Assembly: GCF_004924335.1 (NCBI RefSeq)
Contig: NZ_CP024633.1
Span: 868,001 to 932,000, forward strand
Length of the DNA: 64,000 nucleotides
Direction of reading: 5' to 3'
Source: Mycobacteroides salmoniphilum
GTDB taxonomy: Bacteria > Actinomycetota > Actinomycetes > Mycobacteriales > Mycobacteriaceae
Of the stretch, positions 8,029 through 16,062 are shown in pieces; the first letter of the stretch is position 1; each line of letters begins with the position of its first letter. A model generated the notes under the pieces. That model did no database searches. It had not been told where the DNA came from and saw only the letters and a program-made list of their open reading frames with translations. The position numbers were made by a program, and so were the translations under genes.

Positions 8029-8937
8029 CTAGTCCACCTCTGTCCACCTGTTGTGTGACGGTGCGTAGTTGCGTTTAACTCCGATGTAGTCGTAGGGAAT
8101 GGTGATCCATTCAAAGTCGGGTTCCCGCCACAGGGTTGGTTTCCCATCGATAACCATCGAAATCTCCAGGTTCCATAGCATCGCCCTTGTAGTCGCTCGG
8201 CCAGATACCCTGAACACGAGGGGATCTCCGGACGAGACGCTGAAAAGTGTGTCCACTTCGACTTCGCTCCCGATCTGGCGGGAGTCGATACACCAAACCC
8301 GATTCGCGTCCAGATCGGCTTCGAGGGACAGTGCACGTATTGGTCCCGCAAGTGCCTGGCGTAGGGCTACGCCGGGCACCGCCTCTGCTTCTCTCGCATT
8401 CACGGTAATGCCGTCGATCACAGCGGATGTGGTTCCCTTCGCCTGAACAACCAAGAGGAACTCTCCGAGTCCAATTGGCAGTGCCTGACGCTGCTTGATC
8501 CACCTGGCCGCAGCGCTCGTTTGATGCACGATCTCATCCGGGTTAGGCGGCGAGCACTCTTGTATGTCAATGACATTGGGCACAAAGAGCGAATAAGTCG
8601 GCGACCACTCGCGAACGGTGATCGTGACATTTCGGCTAGGTGTTGCAGCACGATGAAGGTACGACACGGCAGCACCGAACGCCTTGGCGCCCGAAATAAT
8701 TGTCGCTGGTTCCACAGATTGAACAGTAGGCGTAACCCAAGGGTATGGCGGTGATGAGGGGGCCGTGATCTCAGATCTGGAGACGGGACGCAAGCAGACG
8801 CTCGATATCAGTGAGTTGTTATCGCTCGCCGCAGCGCATTGTGTACCGCCAGCGTCATTGCTGTTTCCGGATGACGCGAGTGTGGAAGTCTTACCCGGCA
8901 AGTCCGTCTCTGGGCTGGTGGGGTAAGGGTGGTTCAT
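8029..8937 (-). CDS. Unknown island protein
   Basis: A 302-aa protein beginning at ATG 8937 (TTG 8946 opens the frame three codons earlier). The first 65 residues are Ser/Thr/Pro-rich and probably disordered. Residues 65-300 look like a mixed alpha/beta soluble domain with several Trp and charged segments (VTITVREWSPTYSLFVPNV, LWREPDFEWITIPYDYIGV). No signal peptide, membrane helix or catalytic motif is visible. It faces away from the integrase and may belong to the island's original cargo. Function unknown. Confidence 0.5.
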   Translation of the reverse strand: MNHPYPTSPETDLPGKTSTLASSGNSNDAGGTQCAAASDNNSLISSVCLRPVSRSEITAPSSPPYPWVTPTVQSVEPATIISGAKAFGAAVSYLHRAATPSRNVTITVREWSPTYSLFVPNVIDIQECSPPNPDEIVHQTSAAARWIKQRQALPIGLGEFLLVVQAKGTTSAVIDGITVNAREAEAVPGVALRQALAGPIRALSLEADLDANRVWCIDSRQIGSEVEVDTLFSVSSGDPLVFRVSGRATTRAMLWNLEISMVIDGKPTLWREPDFEWITIPYDYIGVKRNYAPSHNRWTEVD

Positions 8938-8995
8938 CGGCGCCAAGGGTCATGTTCCCGAAGGTGTCACCTCTGACGAATCTCTGCATGCTCCT

Positions 8996-9199
8996 TTGCA
9001 TCTCTTTGAAATTGCAGAGAAAATCGACGAACGTCAGATCATTCTTTATCAGCTGGGTGGCCGCGACCCGGACGTGGAAGTACTGAACGACGAGTCTGCA
9101 GCGATCGGCAAGGCCCTTGAGTGCTTCCAGAAGGATTACCGGATCCTGCTCGACTATTGGCAGCGGCGAAAGTCCAGCAAGCGGCAAGGCGATGCCTAG
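8996..9199 (+). CDS. Small protein overlapping the integrase start
   Basis: A 67-aa helical, acidic protein from TTG 8996 (HLFEIAEKIDERQIILYQLG, then ALECFQKDYRILLDYWQRRK). The frame is open in the same style back to about 8927 without a good start codon, so the gene may be 5'-truncated. Its stop overlaps the ATG of the integrase remnant (9192) by 8 bp, suggesting they were translated together. The position just before an integrase is where small accessory or excisionase-like genes often sit, but there is no HTH signature here. Confidence 0.4.
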   Translation: MHLFEIAEKIDERQIILYQLGGRDPDVEVLNDESAAIGKALECFQKDYRILLDYWQRRKSSKRQGDA

Positions 9200-10373
9200 G
9201 CAGCGGCTCGCGCCCGGCGAGCATGGCAAGGTCACGTGCACTCGGCGCGATGGGAAGCACTACGCCACAACGTATTTGCGACTGCACACCGGCAGGCGTG
9301 TGGAGCGTGAGGCGACGGGCAAGTCTGCGGAGGATGTGCGACGGAACCTTACGGCCAGGATCGCTGTCGAGTTGGCGACCGGCACCGGCGCGGGGGTAGT
9401 CAATGGCAAGACGACGCTTGATGACCTATTTGAGGCGTGGGTTGCCGACAAAGTCGCGCAAGGCTCGCTGAGCCCTCAATCAGAGGAGCAGTATCGCCGG
9501 GTATGGCGCGGCCACGGTTCTGAACAGCTTGGGCGCTGCGTATCACAGAGCTGACGACCAGCAGAGCTGATGCGCATTTGAAGACCGCTCCCGCGCGGCA
9601 GTCATCGCTCCTGCGGACAATCCTCGTTGGCATGTTTTCGATGGCGGTCCGCTTCGACGTGTTGCACCACAATCCGATTCGTGAGGCGCAATCAGCGCCG
9701 CGGGGTGAACGTAGGCCAGTGCGCGCGCTGACCGCTGTGGAGCTTGAGCAGGTGCGGCGGGCCGTGGGGGCATACGCGACTCCGTCGGGTCGATCGGGCC
9801 CTCCAAGGGGTGTGATGCTGCCGGCGTTCGTGGAGTTGTTGGCCGCGACCGGTGCCCGGCCAGGGGAGGTGCTGGCGATCAGATGGCAGGACGCGGATCT
9901 GCTTGCGGATCCACCAGTGGTGACGGTCAACGGGACGGTGATGGATCACGACCGTGTGCCGGGTAAGCCAATCCACAGGCAGGATTCCCGCAAGGGTGGG
10001 GCACCACCGATCACGGCACTGCTGCCGAAATTCGGCGTCGAGGCGCTGACGGCTCTAGTCGGGGAGACGTTGTCCACAACACCGTCAGCCACGGTCCTGA
10101 CCAACCGTGACGGGGGCCTGGTGTCGTTGTCGAATGTCCGCAGCGCTGCGTGAAGCACTAGCGCCGCACGAGGCGTTGCGATGGGTTACACCGCACAGCT
10201 TCAGGCGCTCGGTGGCCACGGCGGTTCGTGACGGCTTGGGCATTGAGGCCGCGCAGCGGCAGCTTGGGCACGCCGAGATGGCGACGACCGAGCAGCATTA
10301 CGCGCAGCGCTGCACCACCGGGCCGGACGCAGGTGCAGTGCTGGAGGAATGGGCAGGTCAGGCCAGGAAGTAG
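9192..10373 (+). pseudogene. int: Tyrosine integrase broken by two frameshifts
   Basis: Three consecutive pieces in different frames add up to one phage-type tyrosine recombinase. 9192 to about 9535 holds the arm-binding and SAM-like core-binding start (TTLDDLFEAWVADKVAQG). About 9550-10153 holds the rest of the core domain and the catalytic start (LLAATGARPGEVLAIRW with the first Arg, DSRKGG with the Lys). About 10107-10373 holds HSFRRSVATA and LGHAEMATTEQHYAQ with the HxxR, second His and nucleophilic Tyr. All catalytic residues are present but the frame is lost near 9540 and 10140. It lies next to the tRNA att site it presumably served. Confidence 0.82.
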
Positions 10374-10454
10374 GGCAATGTATGGGGAAAGTGAGGAGTT
10401 TGAGACCATGCGGATTAGCTGGCTACCTCAGAAACATCTCTGAACTGCAATCTT

Positions 10455-10492
10455 TGTGCCCTCGGCAGGATTCGAACCTGCGACACCGGCTT
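10455..10492 (-). repeat. attR, tRNA-Arg 3' end
   Basis: Perfect 38-bp match to 4246-4283, overlapping the 3' portion of the intact tRNA-Arg(CCU) gene. This is the crossover-containing segment of the island's right end, 81 bp from the integrase remnant. Confidence 0.88.
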
Positions 10493-10529
10493 TAGGAGAG
10501 CCGTGCTCTATCCCCTGAGCTACGAGGGC
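10457..10529 (-). tRNA. tRNA-Arg (anticodon CCU)
   Basis: The 73-nt cloverleaf on the minus strand folds fully: acceptor GCCCTCG with CGAGGGC, D-arm GCTC/GAGC, anticodon stem CGGCT/AGCCG around loop CTCCTAA (anticodon CCT), T-arm GCAGG/CCTGC with loop TTCGAAT, discriminator A. CCA is not encoded. It is the integration target of the 6.2-kb island, and its 5' flank is duplicated at 28551-28602. A TAGAGT -10 candidate lies at 10558-10563 (minus strand). Confidence 0.95.
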
Positions 10530-10575
10530 GGGGGACCTATGTGAATAGGTGTCTAAAACTCTAGCGGGTCGGCGG
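10524..10575. repeat. 52-bp direct repeat, left copy (tRNA-Arg 5' flank)
   Basis: Matches 28551-28602 at 50 of 52 positions (differences at 10535 and 10570). It covers the first bases of the tRNA gene and its promoter-proximal leader, including the small hairpin CCTAT-GTGA-ATAGG and the candidate -10 TAGAGT (minus strand). Confidence 0.75.
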
Positions 10576-10689
10576 ACCTGCTCCGAACGTCGGTTGGTAG
10601 CGAGTCGAGGGCGTTTCCGATGTTGCTCACGGGGCTCGTCGAGTCCCGTGGGACGCGTGTGACTAATCAGTGGGTAGACGCGTCCCTGG

Positions 10690-12105
10690 TTAGGCCATGC
10701 TGGTTTTTTGACTGCGCCGATGTAGATAGTGGGCGATCGCATTGCGGCCCAGGGCGAATCCGATCATGACAGCGTGTTGGCGCGTGGGGCTGTGCGCGGT
10801 AATGCGCCCGCCGTAGAGGGTGCGGTCGAGAGTGTTGTTGAGTGATTCGGCGTCTTCGCGCCAGCCGTAGCAGCGGTCATAGACGCCGTGGCTGCTTTCG
10901 GTTTTGGTGTGTTGGCGCAGGTGTTCGGCACGGTTGTAGCCCGTCTTGAGGTCCTTATCGGTGTTGTCGATGCGACCGGACTGGACGGTGCCGCACGTGG
11001 TGGCGAAGTCGATGTACCAGCGGTGGGTACCGCCTTGGTTGCGGCGCGGGTAGATCTTGGCGACCGGGAGTGGTTCGTAGGCCATTTCGCCGGTGTCGAT
11101 GATGCTGCGTTCGTGCAGGCGACCGTCGACGGTCCAGATGGCGTGGGTATCGCGGCATGTGCAGTTGATTTGGGTGAAGAAGGTGGGCTTGGCAGTGCCA
11201 GCGTGTGTCGGCACGAGGACGGTCAGGCCCTGCTTCATGGCGTGGTCGATGTGTGTGCCACGAAAGGCTCCGTCGTAGCAGATTCCGTCGACGCGCAGGT
11301 CTGGGTGGGCGATGACTTTGTCGAGCATCTTTATCGCGATGCCGGCTTCGCCTTTGTAGCCTTTGCCGTGCGGGACGGGTTCGGTGCCGAGGATAGCGCG
11401 CAGATTTCGGGTGTTGTCTGGCCGGGTGGACAGGGTGGCGAACTTGGCTCCGTAGCGGAATTCTGGTGCACCGTCACCGTTTTGGACTTCGTTGTGAGCG
11501 ACGATCCGGCAGCGGCCCTCAGCGGTGAGTTTCTCGACGGTTTTCTTGCGGAATGGAGGTGGCACGACGGTGCCGTCCCCGACGACGAACTGGCCGCGGG
11601 CGGGGTCGGCGTGCGATACCCGCTTGTCGGGGTTCAGGCAGCCAAGGCGGCGGGCCAATTCCGCTCCGGTCTCGCGCAGGCCGTCTTGCAGTTGCTCGAT
11701 ATGCCGGTCGAGCTTGGGCTGGGCGTAGGTGTGATGGTGGCGTCTGGGCGGTTCGGGCCGTGCGCTCTTGCCGTGGTCGGTGGCGTGTTCGCAGATGATG
11801 TCCCAGTAGTCGGGGTTGTTCATGATCCGGCTTGCGGCATTGGCCGAGCCGAACGCGCCGTGCAGGGAGGTGTGCAGGATGTGAACCCAGTTGGGATACA
11901 TCGGTGGCCGCCCGGGCGTGCCTGGTTCACGATCGGGAATGCGGTCGGCGATGGTGTATTGCGCTGGGTCGGAGGCGATCGCGTGGACCTTCTCGATCTC
12001 TACCAGGGTGTGATCACCCGGGATTTGAAGCTGCTGACGGCGCCACTGGTCGATCCGGCCAGCACCATAGGTGGTGCGACGACGGCGGTGCGGCGGCAGG
12101 GACAT
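10690..12105 (-). CDS. DDE transposase-like protein
   Basis: A 471-aa protein with the layout of a DDE/RNase H-fold transposase. The first Asp is in QFVVGDGTVV (about residue 175), the second in GICYDGAFRG (about 286), and the terminal acidic residue in WREDAESLNNTLDR (about 418), followed by the helix HAVMIGFALGRNAIAHY. The N-terminal 140 residues are basic and carry a homeodomain-like segment. I found no terminal inverted repeats or target duplications around it, so it is not an obvious simple IS. Its ATG lies 6 bp after the stop of the recombinase-like gene, so the two are probably co-translated. Confidence 0.6.
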   Translation of the reverse strand: MSLPPHRRRRTTYGAGRIDQWRRQQLQIPGDHTLVEIEKVHAIASDPAQYTIADRIPDREPGTPGRPPMYPNWVHILHTSLHGAFGSANAASRIMNNPDYWDIICEHATDHGKSARPEPPRRHHHTYAQPKLDRHIEQLQDGLRETGAELARRLGCLNPDKRVSHADPARGQFVVGDGTVVPPPFRKKTVEKLTAEGRCRIVAHNEVQNGDGAPEFRYGAKFATLSTRPDNTRNLRAILGTEPVPHGKGYKGEAGIAIKMLDKVIAHPDLRVDGICYDGAFRGTHIDHAMKQGLTVLVPTHAGTAKPTFFTQINCTCRDTHAIWTVDGRLHERSIIDTGEMAYEPLPVAKIYPRRNQGGTHRWYIDFATTCGTVQSGRIDNTDKDLKTGYNRAEHLRQHTKTESSHGVYDRCYGWREDAESLNNTLDRTLYGGRITAHSPTRQHAVMIGFALGRNAIAHYLHRRSQKTSMA

Positions 12106-12111
12106 GTGTGG

Positions 12112-13053
12112 TCAGTCGTCCTGGCGCCACTGGTAACCGATAAGTGCCGCAGTGCCATCGAGTGATCCCGAGCCGATCAGCTTGGCCGCCAACTCGATTC
12201 GACCGGTCTCCTCGAAGACTTGCCGGGCCGCATATGCGGTCAGCGAGGACGGCTTAATCCCGGTGGTGGCGCTTAAGCCGGCGCGGGTCAGGACATCGCG
12301 GACAGTGACACACACCCGGGCCTGACGTTGCGCGTCGGAGCCGTCTGAGCCGGTGCAAACGATCGTCTCGCCAGTGGCACCGTGTTCGGTCAGGTGCGCG
12401 ATCCGTTGGTCGATGACCCGGCGCGCCCAAGTGTCCAAGGCCAGGCGCCGGGCACGGTGCTTGGTCGAGCCGCGCGCCCATACCGTACGCGCGTCGACAT
12501 CGACATCACTGATGCGGATATGGCCGAGCTCGCTCGTATGCGCACCAGCCAGCAGCAGTGCGGTTGTAGCGGCATGCCGGGTGGGTGTGCCGTGTTCGCA
12601 GAAGAGCCGGACCAGCACCGCCTCATTGTCGGTGAGTGGCCGCAGCGCGGCGGCTTGCCGGTCCGGCACGTCGATATCTGCGGTCGGATCATGCAAGACC
12701 AGTCCGAGTCGGCGGGCGGTGCGAAAGTATGCGCGCAAGGCTGCGCGGCGGTTGTGCATCGTGGCTATCGCTGCCGGTGCCACCATGCCGTGACGGGAGC
12801 GGCCCTTGGCCGCAACGAATTTCGTCACTAAACCGTGGTCAATCGCGTCGAGCGTGGTGACATCGTGCGCCGCGGCGAAGCGAATGAACCGACGGGCGAG
12901 CAGCGTGAATTTGTCGAGTGTCTGTGTCGACATGGCGCCGTCGAGCGCCCAGTCCGCGACGACGAGGTCAACGGTGGTGGCCACGCTGTTCTCAGCCATG
13001 GCCGGCCCCCACGGCAGCAGCAGCTCTAGCTGTGCGCTGCTCATCGCACACAT
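12112..13053 (-). CDS. Tyrosine-recombinase-like protein lacking catalytic residues
   Basis: A 313-aa protein with the XerC/D-type architecture. The N-terminal core-binding domain spans residues about 30-125 (TLDKFTLLARRFIRFAAAHD) and the catalytic-like domain about 135-313. At the first Arg box it reads LLAGAHTSELGHIR instead of ATGxR. At the HxxR box it reads SSLTAYAARQVFEETG. The LGH box is LIGSGSLDG, although a Tyr follows in IGYQW and the hairpin Lys (GSTKHR) remains. With most of the R-H-R-H set missing, DNA cleavage is doubtful, yet the reading frame is intact. It is coupled to the DDE gene and divergent from an HTH gene. The start could also be ATG 13044 or 12999. Confidence 0.6.
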   Translation of the reverse strand: MCAMSSAQLELLLPWGPAMAENSVATTVDLVVADWALDGAMSTQTLDKFTLLARRFIRFAAAHDVTTLDAIDHGLVTKFVAAKGRSRHGMVAPAAIATMHNRRAALRAYFRTARRLGLVLHDPTADIDVPDRQAAALRPLTDNEAVLVRLFCEHGTPTRHAATTALLLAGAHTSELGHIRISDVDVDARTVWARGSTKHRARRLALDTWARRVIDQRIAHLTEHGATGETIVCTGSDGSDAQRQARVCVTVRDVLTRAGLSATTGIKPSSLTAYAARQVFEETGRIELAAKLIGSGSLDGTAALIGYQWRQDD

Positions 13054-13090
13054 CCCGTGTGTGGTGCTGGTCCATCGGTGATCCTTCCGC

Positions 13091-13118
13091 CATGCTGGTG
13101 CGTAAATGCACCAGCATG
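13091..13118. promoter_or_regulatory. 11-bp perfect inverted repeat, likely operator
   Basis: CATGCTGGTGC (13091-13101) and GCACCAGCATG (13108-13118) are separated by 6 bp in the 38-bp gap between the divergent recombinase-like gene and the HTH gene. The ATG at 13092 lies in the left arm. This is a good candidate operator controlling both genes. Confidence 0.6.
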
Positions 13119-13538
13119 GTACGGGTCACCCGCGGACGGGCTGTCGAGTGCCGCTTCGGGCGTTATCGTCAGGTGGTGTCGCGCAGCCATGGCGTTCGAC
13201 CACCCGCCGAGTACGTGTCCGCTGGCATATGGCCAGATGGACAGTTGGTGGCCGACGCGCCACCGGCAGCTGCTGTCGCGCAGCACGTGGCGAGAGCGTT
13301 GCGGGCGGCGATGATCGAAACGGGAACTGGTCAACGGCCACTTGCGCTGGCTAGCGGGGTGTCTCACACCACGATCGGGCGCATCCTGGCCGGCACGGTC
13401 CTCTGCGATATCGGGACGCTCGCGCACCTCGAACACACGCTCAGTCGACCGCTGTGGCCCCGGACGTCGGCGCGACAGAGCGCCCGATCCGCACGACATG
13501 TCGATCGAGCTACGCGACCGACATCTATTGACTCGTGA
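13092..13538 (+). CDS. Small HTH regulator
   Basis: A 148-aa protein whose core is an HTH of the actinobacterial type: QRPLALASGVSHTTIGRILA (about residues 77-96), then CDIGTLAHLEHTLSRPLWP. The start is uncertain. ATG 13092 falls inside the inverted repeat, whereas GTG 13173 or 13176 would give about 120 residues beginning nearer the conserved part. The C-terminal 25 residues are basic and disordered. It is divergent from the recombinase/DDE pair and probably regulates it through the repeat at 13091-13118. Confidence 0.6.
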   Translation: MLVRKCTSMVRVTRGRAVECRFGRYRQVVSRSHGVRPPAEYVSAGIWPDGQLVADAPPAAAVAQHVARALRAAMIETGTGQRPLALASGVSHTTIGRILAGTVLCDIGTLAHLEHTLSRPLWPRTSARQSARSARHVDRATRPTSIDS

Positions 13539-13682
13539 CACGTGTGGCACGTTACAAACCTTGAGTGACATTGCCGCGCATTTGCATCGGCGGGTTGCGC
13601 TTGACTCACGTTACAAGTGTCGGAACAATGGGTAGCGCAGGCGCATACGCGCCGAACTGGGACTGACACGGACAGGTGGGCC

Positions 13683-14273
13683 ATGGGCGCAACCAGCAGA
13701 TCGTTGGTCGAGTTGATCGAGTCGGCGGTGCGACGCCACGATGGGGCGTCCGGGCGGCGATTAGCGGAGATCGCCCAACGCGGCGGACATGAGGTGTCTC
13801 ACGCGACCTTGAACCGGCTGCGGCAAGGCACTTATGCGTCGCGCCCTTCGGATACATCGATTCGTGCGATCGCCTACCTGGCAGAGGTGCCTGAGACGGT
13901 TGCCTTCGCCGCGGCAGGGGTACGCCCACCGATGGCCGATCGATACGAGCCGCCAGCTGAAGCTCAAAGGATGACCACGCCGCAGCGCAAAGCGATCGAC
14001 CAATTGCTTCGCGCCTTCGTCGGCGACCAGGTTCCAGTGAATCGTGTCGATGGAGTGGACTTCTCCAAACTTCTGGCCGTCCGAGAACAACTTGCCACGG
14101 CTGTCGCCGACGACGATGCGGTCGCACTGTTGGAAACAGGTCGCTGTGCCGTACAGGTGATCGACGAGGTGACCGCGGCGGTATTTGCCGCGGCCGACGG
14201 TGACAACAGTGCAGATCATGAACAGCAATGGCCGCCTATGGATTCGGCGGCGCTGATAGCGGTCGCGCCGTAG
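13683..14273 (+). CDS. HTH regulator heading a three-gene module
   Basis: A 196-aa protein starting at ATG 13683. The N-terminal HTH has the helix pair GRRLAEIAQRGGHEVSHATLNRLRQG followed in the usual way by TSIRAIAYLAEVPETVAFAA. Residues about 75-196 form an acidic helical region of unknown role. The gene runs in the same direction as the two following genes (14316, 14851), with a 42-bp gap containing GGGGGAGGTGG before the next start. It likely regulates the module. The open frame upstream to 13617 lacks a ribosome site. Confidence 0.62.
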   Translation: MGATSRSLVELIESAVRRHDGASGRRLAEIAQRGGHEVSHATLNRLRQGTYASRPSDTSIRAIAYLAEVPETVAFAAAGVRPPMADRYEPPAEAQRMTTPQRKAIDQLLRAFVGDQVPVNRVDGVDFSKLLAVREQLATAVADDDAVALLETGRCAVQVIDEVTAAVFAAADGDNSADHEQQWPPMDSAALIAVAP

Positions 14274-14315
14274 CGTTATTCCCGCGATGGTGAACAACCA
14301 GGGGGAGGTGGATCG

Positions 14316-14864
14316 TTGATACCCGAGTTGAGTTCCGAGCACGGTCTGTTACCAGCCGGACGGTACGGGGCCACTCGCGACGAAGTACATGCCCGATTCG
14401 TACATGGACGCGGCGAGCGCCGCACTCAATTGTGGAACCACTGGGAACTGGCCACGAACCTGCTCGGCCAACACGTGCCCATCAACGCCGTGTGGTTGCA
14501 CGGCACGTTCCTGTCGGATGCGGCCCAGCCGCAGCCGGTGCAGTGCCTGTACTGGGTCGAAGACCTGGAACTTGGGAAGGCACGCCTTGATTCGGTCAGC
14601 GGGCCGCTACTGCGTGCGTTCGCTATGCCTGGAGAAGTGCGCAGGATTGTCGGTGTCCAGGTGGACACTCAACTAGTGCCCTGGCACTGTCAGCCCGACC
14701 CACAGGACCCCGACGATTACTATGCCCCATATCTACAACGTCGCGGCATGGTCGATGATTTGCTGCAACGCGTCGCCTCGAGACCGGCGGGCGCGATCCG
14801 TACCCGTATCGACGCGCTGCCCCGACGTGGCTATTTGGAGGTGATTATCGATGGCTACTCCTAG
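14316..14864 (+). CDS. DUF6932-like protein
   Basis: A 182-aa protein starting at TTG 14316 behind GGGGGAGGTGG. The opening MIPELSSEHGLLPAGRYGAT, then EVHARFVHGRGERR and a central VWLHGTFLSD fit the DUF6932 type (LPPG, RF..RR, GSF pattern). That family resembles nucleotidyltransferase-fold proteins found in toxin-antitoxin-like pairs. The family call is from pattern memory. The stop overlaps the next start by 14 bp, so the two proteins are made together. No membrane segment is present. Confidence 0.55.
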   Translation: MIPELSSEHGLLPAGRYGATRDEVHARFVHGRGERRTQLWNHWELATNLLGQHVPINAVWLHGTFLSDAAQPQPVQCLYWVEDLELGKARLDSVSGPLLRAFAMPGEVRRIVGVQVDTQLVPWHCQPDPQDPDDYYAPYLQRRGMVDDLLQRVASRPAGAIRTRIDALPRRGYLEVIIDGYS

Positions 14865-15846
14865 CGAGGAACTCGACCGTATGCAGGCTGCGATCGTCGC
14901 CGCGATGACTGGCCCCAATGCAGATACACAGGTGCCGGACTGGAGTACCCCCGATGATCTGGCGCGTATCGGCATCGAAGCCCTGATTGCCGCCGACCCG
15001 TTAGGTCGCACCCTCGCTTCCCGAGGCAACATCCGAATCACCGGCGACGGCGTTACCGGTTCCTCTGCCCGCGTCAACGACGTCGCCCGGATCATGACGG
15101 GATTTCAACGCCTGGCCACAGCCGTTGGCGCGGCTCATCAAGGCGACAAAACTCTTGGACGCCAACCCAACGCGGACGTCAAACGCCGCACCGATCTGCT
15201 GCTGACCGCTGCACCCGGCCCCGGCTCCATCATCTTGACCGTCACGCCCCGCACGTCGCCCATCGCCGAAACAGGGCACGCCGGCGGAAAAGTAGGCATG
15301 TTCGCCGAACTCGAAACCGACGACCAGATGCTCGACACCGCTGTCGCCGCCGCGATCGAGGTTTTCACTGCTGGCAACGACATCGGTGCTGCACCGCAGG
15401 ACTCGACTTTTGTGCGCCGACTCGGCGACATGGGGCCACGCACCGCGTCGGCCGTGCGTGACCTCGCCAAAACCCTTGATCGCGCCCAATTCGACGTCGA
15501 TATCACCTGGCGTCAACCCGCCTGCGCCACCCGCCGCGTCACTGTGACCGCCGCCGCCGCCGCTTACATGGCCGCCACCGTCGAACATGCCAACCTAGAC
15601 GAACAATCCGTCGAAATCATCGGCGAATACCTCACCGTTAGTGCTGTTAGTTCGTGGCTGATCCAACGCGCAGGCACTGACAACGACACCGTCACAGTGA
15701 AGCTTGGACGCATTGACCCCAGTCAAACTCGCGGACTGGCCGTCGGAGACCGTGTACGGATCACCGCCATCATGAAAATCGAGACCTCCCCAGGTGGCAA
15801 CACCAAAACTACTTATACGGCGGAAACGTTCGAGAAACTCGACTAG
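14851..15846 (+). CDS. Unknown partner of the DUF6932-like protein
   Basis: A 331-aa soluble protein, rich in Thr and Ala, not recognised. It has a helical N-terminus (about 1-55), an alpha/beta middle (about 60-240; SIILTVTPRTSP, ETDDQMLDTAVAAAIEVF) and a beta-rich C-terminus (TVTVKLGRIDPS, VGDRVRITAIMKIE) that looks like a small barrel. It overlaps the preceding gene by 14 bp, and the pair follows an HTH gene. This resembles a regulated two-component toxin/antitoxin or defence module, but no catalytic motif is evident. The 215 bp after it (15847-16062) show no gene. Confidence 0.5.
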   Translation: MATPSEELDRMQAAIVAAMTGPNADTQVPDWSTPDDLARIGIEALIAADPLGRTLASRGNIRITGDGVTGSSARVNDVARIMTGFQRLATAVGAAHQGDKTLGRQPNADVKRRTDLLLTAAPGPGSIILTVTPRTSPIAETGHAGGKVGMFAELETDDQMLDTAVAAAIEVFTAGNDIGAAPQDSTFVRRLGDMGPRTASAVRDLAKTLDRAQFDVDITWRQPACATRRVTVTAAAAAYMAATVEHANLDEQSVEIIGEYLTVSAVSSWLIQRAGTDNDTVTVKLGRIDPSQTRGLAVGDRVRITAIMKIETSPGGNTKTTYTAETFEKLD

Positions 15847-16062
15847 GCGTAGCCGGCAAACCAAAACGCGTTCCATAGAGCGTGCTCTCGCAACTGGCTT
15901 GAGTGCTCTTGTCGCCTGGGCTTCATTCGTCAAACCAGGCCACGCATCTGCTCAGCTACCATCCCTGTCTGATTGGGCGACTTTTGGGTGTCTGCTGACG
16001 TAGTCTTGCCGAACCATGGCCATAGGGTGCGCTCCGGGTGTCAGCGTGCGAGGGGAGATCGA

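Larger units (their letters stand above)
4246..10492. mobile_element. Integrated island in the 3' end of tRNA-Arg(CCU)
   Basis: A 6.2-kb element is delimited by perfect 38-bp direct repeats (4246-4283 and 10455-10492) equal to the 3' part of tRNA-Arg(CCU), T-arm included. The tRNA on the minus strand is complete at the right end, as expected when an element brings a replacement 3' end. A tyrosine integrase lies next to the intact tRNA but is broken by frameshifts, so the element looks immobile. Cargo is a type VII toxin cassette, gene remnants and two unknown genes. Confidence 0.8.

Noticed and set aside
10690..12105. Simple insertion sequence
   Set aside because: No terminal inverted repeats or target duplication seen next to the DDE gene, which is coupled to another gene.
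10888..12165. 425-codon plus-strand frame opposite the DDE gene
   Set aside because: Val/Gly/Asp-rich translation typical of an antisense shadow of a GC-rich gene; no ribosome site or recognisable domain.
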